From assembly GCF_014206815.1 (NCBI RefSeq), contig NZ_JACHNP010000001.1, forward strand, positions 62,001 to 126,000: DNA of 64,000 bases, written 5' to 3'. A program made the position numbers and the translations under genes. Below the pieces are notes generated by a model. That model was not told the origin of the DNA. It worked only from the letters and a program-made list of their open reading frames with translations, and ran no database searches. The DNA comes from Xanthomonas sp. F10 (lineage in GTDB: Bacteria; Pseudomonadota; Gammaproteobacteria; Xanthomonadales; Xanthomonadaceae). Below, one piece after another: positions 60,243 through 64,000 of the stretch (the first letter of the stretch is position 1; the number at the start of each line of letters is the position of its first letter).

Positions 60243-62441
60243 TCAGCCCAGCGCGTCCCGGCGGGTGTAGGCCAGCACCGTGTCGATCCTGCACTGCAAG
60301 GCGGCGCGCGCCTCTGCCGACAGCCCCTCGCACTGCGCGAGCACGAAATAGGCCGAGCGCAGCACGTCCCGCCAGCGCGGGTTGCGCGGCAGCTTGGCGA
60401 CCGCCAAATAGCGCTCCATCGCCCGCGCGCGCAGGCGCCCGTCGTCGATGTTCACGCGCCAGATCCGGCTGCGCTCGGCCAACTCCAGCCGGCCGGTCGC
60501 CGTGGCGCGCTCCCAGGTATCGATGACCGCCAGCATCAAGTCGACCAGCGCACGCCGGAAGGCATCGCGCAACGCAGGCGCGGCGGCCTCGGCTTGCGCG
60601 TGCTCGGCCTGCACGATGTCCGACGCCGCGCCACTGTCGCGTTCCTGCAGGGCGAGCACGACCAGGCCATCGCCGCCCTGCCAGGGCGCGAGGGTGGCGG
60701 CGAGCGGCGTGCCGTGCCGCGCCTCGACCTCAAGCCGCTGTGCGGCACTGTCCTCCATCCGTTCCAGCGCCGCCTGCAAGGCCGGTCGGTCGCTCTCGGC
60801 AACGCAGGCGAACACCGCCTGCCCGACCGGTTCGGCGGCGTCCGCGCCGCCAAGCAGCAGGCGGCCGGCACGATTGGTGGCCAGCACCTGGCCTTCGGCA
60901 TCGAGCAGGCACAGCGCATCCTCGCGACTGTCGAGCAGGGTCTGCAGCAGGCTGCGATCCTCGGCCAGCGCATCGGCCTCTCGGCGATAGCGCGCGAGTT
61001 GCTCCTCGTGGCGGACCTGCTGCGCGGCTTGCAGCACGTGCTCGCGCTGCCGGCGACGCTGCAGCCACAGCCAGACGCCGAGCACCGCGGCGACGCCCGA
61101 CACCAGCGCCAGCCACAGCAGCAAGGTGCGCTGGCGCAGCTGGACCTGGCGCAGGCGGTTTTCGCTCTGCAGGGCATCGATAGTGCGCTGCTTTTCGGCG
61201 GTATCGAAGCGGACCCGCAGCCAGTCCAACTGGCGATCGTGCTGCGCGCGCACCAGTGCGGCGGCTTCCGTGTTCGCACGCCGCAGCGTGGCGATGGCCG
61301 CGCCCGGATCGCCACTGCTTTCCTGCAGCCGTGCCAGTTCTTCCAGCAATGGCACCCGCACCGGATCGCCGCCGGCCGCCGCCGCCAACGCCGCGCGCAA
61401 GCGTGCCGCGGCGGCGGCGGCATTGCCTTGAAGCCGGGCCGTCCGCGCCAGTTGCAGCTGCAACGCGGACGGCAACGGCAGCGCCCATGCCTCGGCCAGC
61501 GCGAGCGCACTGGAGCTCCAGCGCTGCGCCTGCGCCACGTCGCCAAGCGCCAGTGCCGCGCGGATCAGGCCATCGTGCACACGCAGTTCGTACACCCGGC
61601 GGCCCTGCGCGCGGTACACGGCCAGCGCTTCCTGCAACCAGGCCAGCGCCTGCGCCGTGTCGCCACTGTCGAGCGCCAGCTCGGCCATGGTTTCCTGCAC
61701 ATGCGCGGCCTCGATGGCGTCGCCCTGCGCGCGGTTGGCGGCCAGCGCCTCGCGGTAGTAGCGCATCGCGGTGTCGGGCTCGCGCAGTTCGCGATACACG
61801 TCGGCGATATTGGTGAGCACGGACGCCGACGCCGCGCCGCGCGCGCGCTGCAGGTCCAGGCTCAGCGTCAGGTGGCGCAAGGCGCCGCGGAAATCGCCGA
61901 GCCGGCGCAGCGCCGCACCCACATTGTTCAGATCGCGCGCCTCGCCCGCACGGTCGTGCAGCGACCGGGACAGCGTGGCTGCACATTCGAAGCGCGCCAG
62001 CGCCTGCGGCAGGCGTTCGCGGCGGAAATCGAGAATGCCGCGGCGGCGGGTGAGTTCGTAGCGCAGGCGGGTATCGCCGGCATCGCCGATGTTGGCCGCG
62101 GCACAGTCCAGCGCCTGTTCGGCAGCGTCGAGGCGGCCGCCGTCGAGCTGCTCCTTGGCACGCGCAAACAATGCCGCGACCCGCGCTTCGCCCGCCGTGT
62201 GCGGCGTCGATACGCCCGCCTGCTGCACGCACAGCAACGGATCGGGAAGCGGACGCGGCGCCGCCGGCTCCGCGCAGCCATACACCGTGTTCTGCGCCAT
62301 CGAGTCCGCACTTGCCGCGAGCAGCACGCCCAGGCACGCCAAGCGCAGGCATGTCCGCGGCCGCGCACCAGGCGCGGTGACATGCGCCTGGACAAGATCG
62401 CCGGAAACGGCAGACCAGGCCAAGCCGCGCCACGTCCCCAT
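60243..62441 (-). CDS. TPR-repeat membrane protein with PAS-like domain
   Basis: A 732-residue protein. The start is uncertain: ATG 62441 gives about 30 residues before a signal-like segment (LRLACLGVLLAASADSMAQ). Residues 80-390 are tetratricopeptide repeats (RLDAAEQALDCAAANIGDAG, GEARDLNNVGAALRRLGDFR, DVYRELREPDTAMRYYREAL). A coiled coil and one transmembrane helix follow (LLLWLALVSGVAAVLGVWLW), then a PAS-like domain at about 490-590 (DALCLLDAEGQVLATNRAGR). The last 110 residues are a conserved helical domain (SRIWRVNIDDGRLRARAMER, NPRWRDVLRSAYFVLAQC). There are no kinase, GGDEF or HTH motifs. Probably a periplasmic sensor with a cytoplasmic output of unknown type. Confidence 0.8.
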   Translation of the reverse strand: MGTWRGLAWSAVSGDLVQAHVTAPGARPRTCLRLACLGVLLAASADSMAQNTVYGCAEPAAPRPLPDPLLCVQQAGVSTPHTAGEARVAALFARAKEQLDGGRLDAAEQALDCAAANIGDAGDTRLRYELTRRRGILDFRRERLPQALARFECAATLSRSLHDRAGEARDLNNVGAALRRLGDFRGALRHLTLSLDLQRARGAASASVLTNIADVYRELREPDTAMRYYREALAANRAQGDAIEAAHVQETMAELALDSGDTAQALAWLQEALAVYRAQGRRVYELRVHDGLIRAALALGDVAQAQRWSSSALALAEAWALPLPSALQLQLARTARLQGNAAAAAARLRAALAAAAGGDPVRVPLLEELARLQESSGDPGAAIATLRRANTEAAALVRAQHDRQLDWLRVRFDTAEKQRTIDALQSENRLRQVQLRQRTLLLWLALVSGVAAVLGVWLWLQRRRQREHVLQAAQQVRHEEQLARYRREADALAEDRSLLQTLLDSREDALCLLDAEGQVLATNRAGRLLLGGADAAEPVGQAVFACVAESDRPALQAALERMEDSAAQRLEVEARHGTPLAATLAPWQGGDGLVVLALQERDSGAASDIVQAEHAQAEAAAPALRDAFRRALVDLMLAVIDTWERATATGRLELAERSRIWRVNIDDGRLRARAMERYLAVAKLPRNPRWRDVLRSAYFVLAQCEGLSAEARAALQCRIDTVLAYTRRDALG

Positions 62442-62850
62442 GGATCGGCGCGACCGGCCGCACAACGCCTTCCCTGGTTTCACGGTCTCCACAACTCCAG
62501 AACTGATCGGGATGCGGCGCACGCGCGCCGCCGCGCCATGGATCAGCGCGACGCCCGGACGCGAACGTGGGTTCCTGCCCGGGCATGCCGCGCCGACGCA
62601 CCGCAGTAGACCCGATGCCACGGAAGCCGGGCAAGCATGCGCGGTGGTGATGCACACCCCACACGGGCAATCGTGGAATGGCGGTCACGCCAGGTTCTAC
62701 GCTTCCGTCCAGTGCAGGGGCGCGGCGCCACGACCGGGGCGATCGCGATCGGGACAACGGCACGGCACGCAGACGCGGCAGCAGTCGAACGCAGCAATCT
62801 CCGGTCACGTGCCAGGCGGTTGCAGCGCCGCCTGGCAACGATCGCCTGAC
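62442..62850. other. Gap between TPR gene and LpxH-like gene
   Basis: About 410 bases. The minus-strand frame of the TPR gene stays open through much of it, so part could be coding if a farther start is used, but there is no support for that. No repeat, hairpin terminator or other gene was seen. Confidence 0.4.
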
Positions 62851-63669
62851 TCAGGCCGCGCGCGGCCAGGCGTTCTCCTGCACCAGCCGCAGGCGTGGCG
62901 GCAGTTCGCGCAGCACCTCGCCGCGGTGCGAGAGCAGGCGCAGCGTGCCGTCGGCGTCCTCGGCGAGCGCGGTGAGGCTTTCCACCCAGTCGCCGTCGTT
63001 GGCGTAGACCAGGCCGTCGCGCGCGAACAGCCCGGCGCGGTGCACGTGGCCACAGATCACTCCATCCAGGCCGCGACGGCGCGCGTCGTCCAGGCCGGCG
63101 GCGACGAAACGCTCGATGTAGCGCTCGGCGGCGCTGCTCTGCCGCTTCAGATAGTCGGCCAGCGACCAGTAGCGCATGCCCAGGCGGCGCCGCACGCGGT
63201 TGGTCAGCTGGTTGCCGGTGAGAATGCGGTAGTACAGCCAGTCGCCGAACTTCTCCTGCAGGCCGCCGAACTGGGTCACGCTGTCGTAGTCGTCGCCGTG
63301 CACCACCAGCAGGCGGCGTCCATCGGCGGTCGTGTGCACCGCGCGCCGGCGCACCTGCATGGCCGGCAGCGCCAGTCCGCAGAAGCGGCGGATCGGCCGG
63401 TCGTGGTTGCCGGGCACGTAGATCAGCTCGGTGCCGCCGCGGGCCAGCGCGTGCAGCGCATCGATCACGCGCTGGTGCGCCGCACTCCAGACCGCGCGGC
63501 GCTGCGCCATCCACCAGAAGTCGACGATGTCGCCGACCAGGTACAGCTGTTCGCAGCGCAGGCCGCCGAGGAAGTCGGCCAGTTCACGCGCATGGCAATG
63601 CGGCGCCCCCAGGTGCACATCGGAAACGAACACCGCGCGGCGCGGCGCCAGGCTGTTGAGAGGACTCAT
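62851..63669 (-). CDS. LpxH-like UDP-2,3-diacylglucosamine diphosphatase family protein
   Basis: A 272-residue calcineurin-like phosphoesterase. Metal motifs in order: AVFVSDVHLGAPHCHA, YLVGDIVDFWWMAQ, ELIYVPGNHDRPIRRF, LLVVHGDDYDSVTQFG and GVICGHVHRAGLF. LEYANDGDWVESLT-type motif is VYANDGDWVESLTAL. This is the second LpxH-like subgroup common in Xanthomonadaceae and Proteobacteria; true LpxH activity in lipid A synthesis is not certain. The ATG overlaps the stop of the acyltransferase gene (ATGA), linking it to lipid metabolism. Confidence 0.88.
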   Translation of the reverse strand: MSPLNSLAPRRAVFVSDVHLGAPHCHARELADFLGGLRCEQLYLVGDIVDFWWMAQRRAVWSAAHQRVIDALHALARGGTELIYVPGNHDRPIRRFCGLALPAMQVRRRAVHTTADGRRLLVVHGDDYDSVTQFGGLQEKFGDWLYYRILTGNQLTNRVRRRLGMRYWSLADYLKRQSSAAERYIERFVAAGLDDARRRGLDGVICGHVHRAGLFARDGLVYANDGDWVESLTALAEDADGTLRLLSHRGEVLRELPPRLRLVQENAWPRAA

Positions 63670-64000
63670 GCCACCACCTCTGCTTCGTTGCGGGGACGTT
63701 CGAGGTAGCGCGCGCGCTTCTTGCTGCGGATGCGCTGCAGGTCCAGCTCGATCAGGCCGTCGACGGCGTCGTTGAACGCGGGATCCACGCCGAAGGCGAG
63801 GAAGCGCGCACCGCCGGGCTCGCACAGATCGGTGTACTGCTTGTAGAGCATCGGCACCGCCGCGCCCAGCGCGTCGAGGTTGCCCTTGAGCACCTTGAAG
63901 GCGGTGTCGGCATCCAGTTCGTCGAACGCCGGCGGCGCTTCCGGATACGGGAACGGCCGCGCCGAGGCGGCTTCGCCGCTGGCGTCGCCGTAGTAGCGCG
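63666..64000 (-). CDS. Hemolysin-like GNAT/OlsB-type N-acyltransferase, C-terminal part
   Basis: The gene enters from beyond the window end; about 110 C-terminal residues are visible. The sequence RYYGDASGEAASARPFPYPE, AFKVLKGNLDALGAAVPML and YKQYTDLCEPGGARFLAFG, VDPAFNDAVDGLIELDL, SKKRARYLE matches the C-terminus of proteins annotated as putative hemolysin or GNAT-type lysophospholipid/ornithine-lipid acyltransferase. A GTG within the visible part is an internal valine, not the start. Its stop overlaps the LpxH-like gene start. Confidence 0.75.
   Translation of the reverse strand, partial: RYYGDASGEAASARPFPYPEAPPAFDELDADTAFKVLKGNLDALGAAVPMLYKQYTDLCEPGGARFLAFGVDPAFNDAVDGLIELDLQRIRSKKRARYLERPRNEAEVVA

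Overview
The window is a stretch of a very GC-rich gammaproteobacterial chromosome. The gene orders lptD-surA-pdxA-rsmA-apaG-apaH, lgt-thyA-folA and divergent tesA / ybbA-ybbP, the Xanthomonadaceae-type intergenic palindromes (GTAGGAGCGGCTTCAGCCGC arms) and the protein sequences all point to Xanthomonas or a close relative. This assignment is recognition from memory, not a search. Almost everything is chromosomal core or conserved accessory DNA. I see no phage, insertion sequence, tRNA, rRNA or CRISPR array.

Layout. 1-5.8 kb: 3' part of glnS, an AraC regulator with a DMT exporter, two small lipoproteins, a nucleoside deaminase and rlmM. 5.9-10.7 kb: periplasmic-type Gfo/Idh/MocA oxidoreductase, SMP-30 family protein, an unknown conserved protein, two EF-hand proteins and a ComJ-like protein. 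10.9-15.5 kb: two overlapping ubiquinone hydroxylase genes, then a membrane protein with a PduO corrinoid adenosyltransferase and a histone-deacetylase-like amidohydrolase. 15.7-22.9 kb: outer-membrane biogenesis and RNA modification block (lptD, surA, pdxA, rsmA, apaG, apaH). 23.0-25.3 kb: lgt-thyA-folA with 4-base stop/start overlaps. 25.3-25.8 kb: an 80-bp tandem repeat and a palindromic repeat. 26-30.3 kb: TPM/LemA operon, TerC, DgkA, SGNH hydrolase. 30.4-37 kb: two-component system followed by an RND pump and its adaptor. 37.1-39.2 kb: a second two-component system. 39.3-43.2 kb: tesA, ybbA, ybbP. 43.3-47.6 kb: Fur-controlled haem uptake operon (hemP, receptor, two accessory genes, terminator). 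47.8-53.6 kb: aldo/keto reductase, nupC with ribokinase, and a second Fur-controlled TonB receptor. 53.8-55.7 kb: dusB and a methyltransferase. 55.7-60.2 kb: a decayed tandem duplication of an unknown module. 60.2-64 kb: a TPR/PAS membrane protein, an LpxH-like phosphatase and the 3' end of an acyltransferase gene.

The most unusual region is 55.66-60.18 kb. A unit made of a YdjM-like membrane hydrolase, a secreted protein (family A) and a divergent small cysteine-rich secreted protein (family B) occurs twice. In the first copy the hydrolase is reduced to about 65 C-terminal codons and gene B has lost its start codon and has a frameshift. The two A proteins match closely over about 165 residues and then carry unrelated tails, the first one AT-rich. 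The function is unknown.

Regulatory sites that can be read directly: near-perfect Fur boxes upstream of hemP and of the TonB receptor at 51.4 kb; an almost identical 27-bp promoter-like element placed 7 nt before the start codons of apaG and dusB, implying leaderless mRNAs; a GC-rich repeat that has become the start of folA; and several hairpin terminators.
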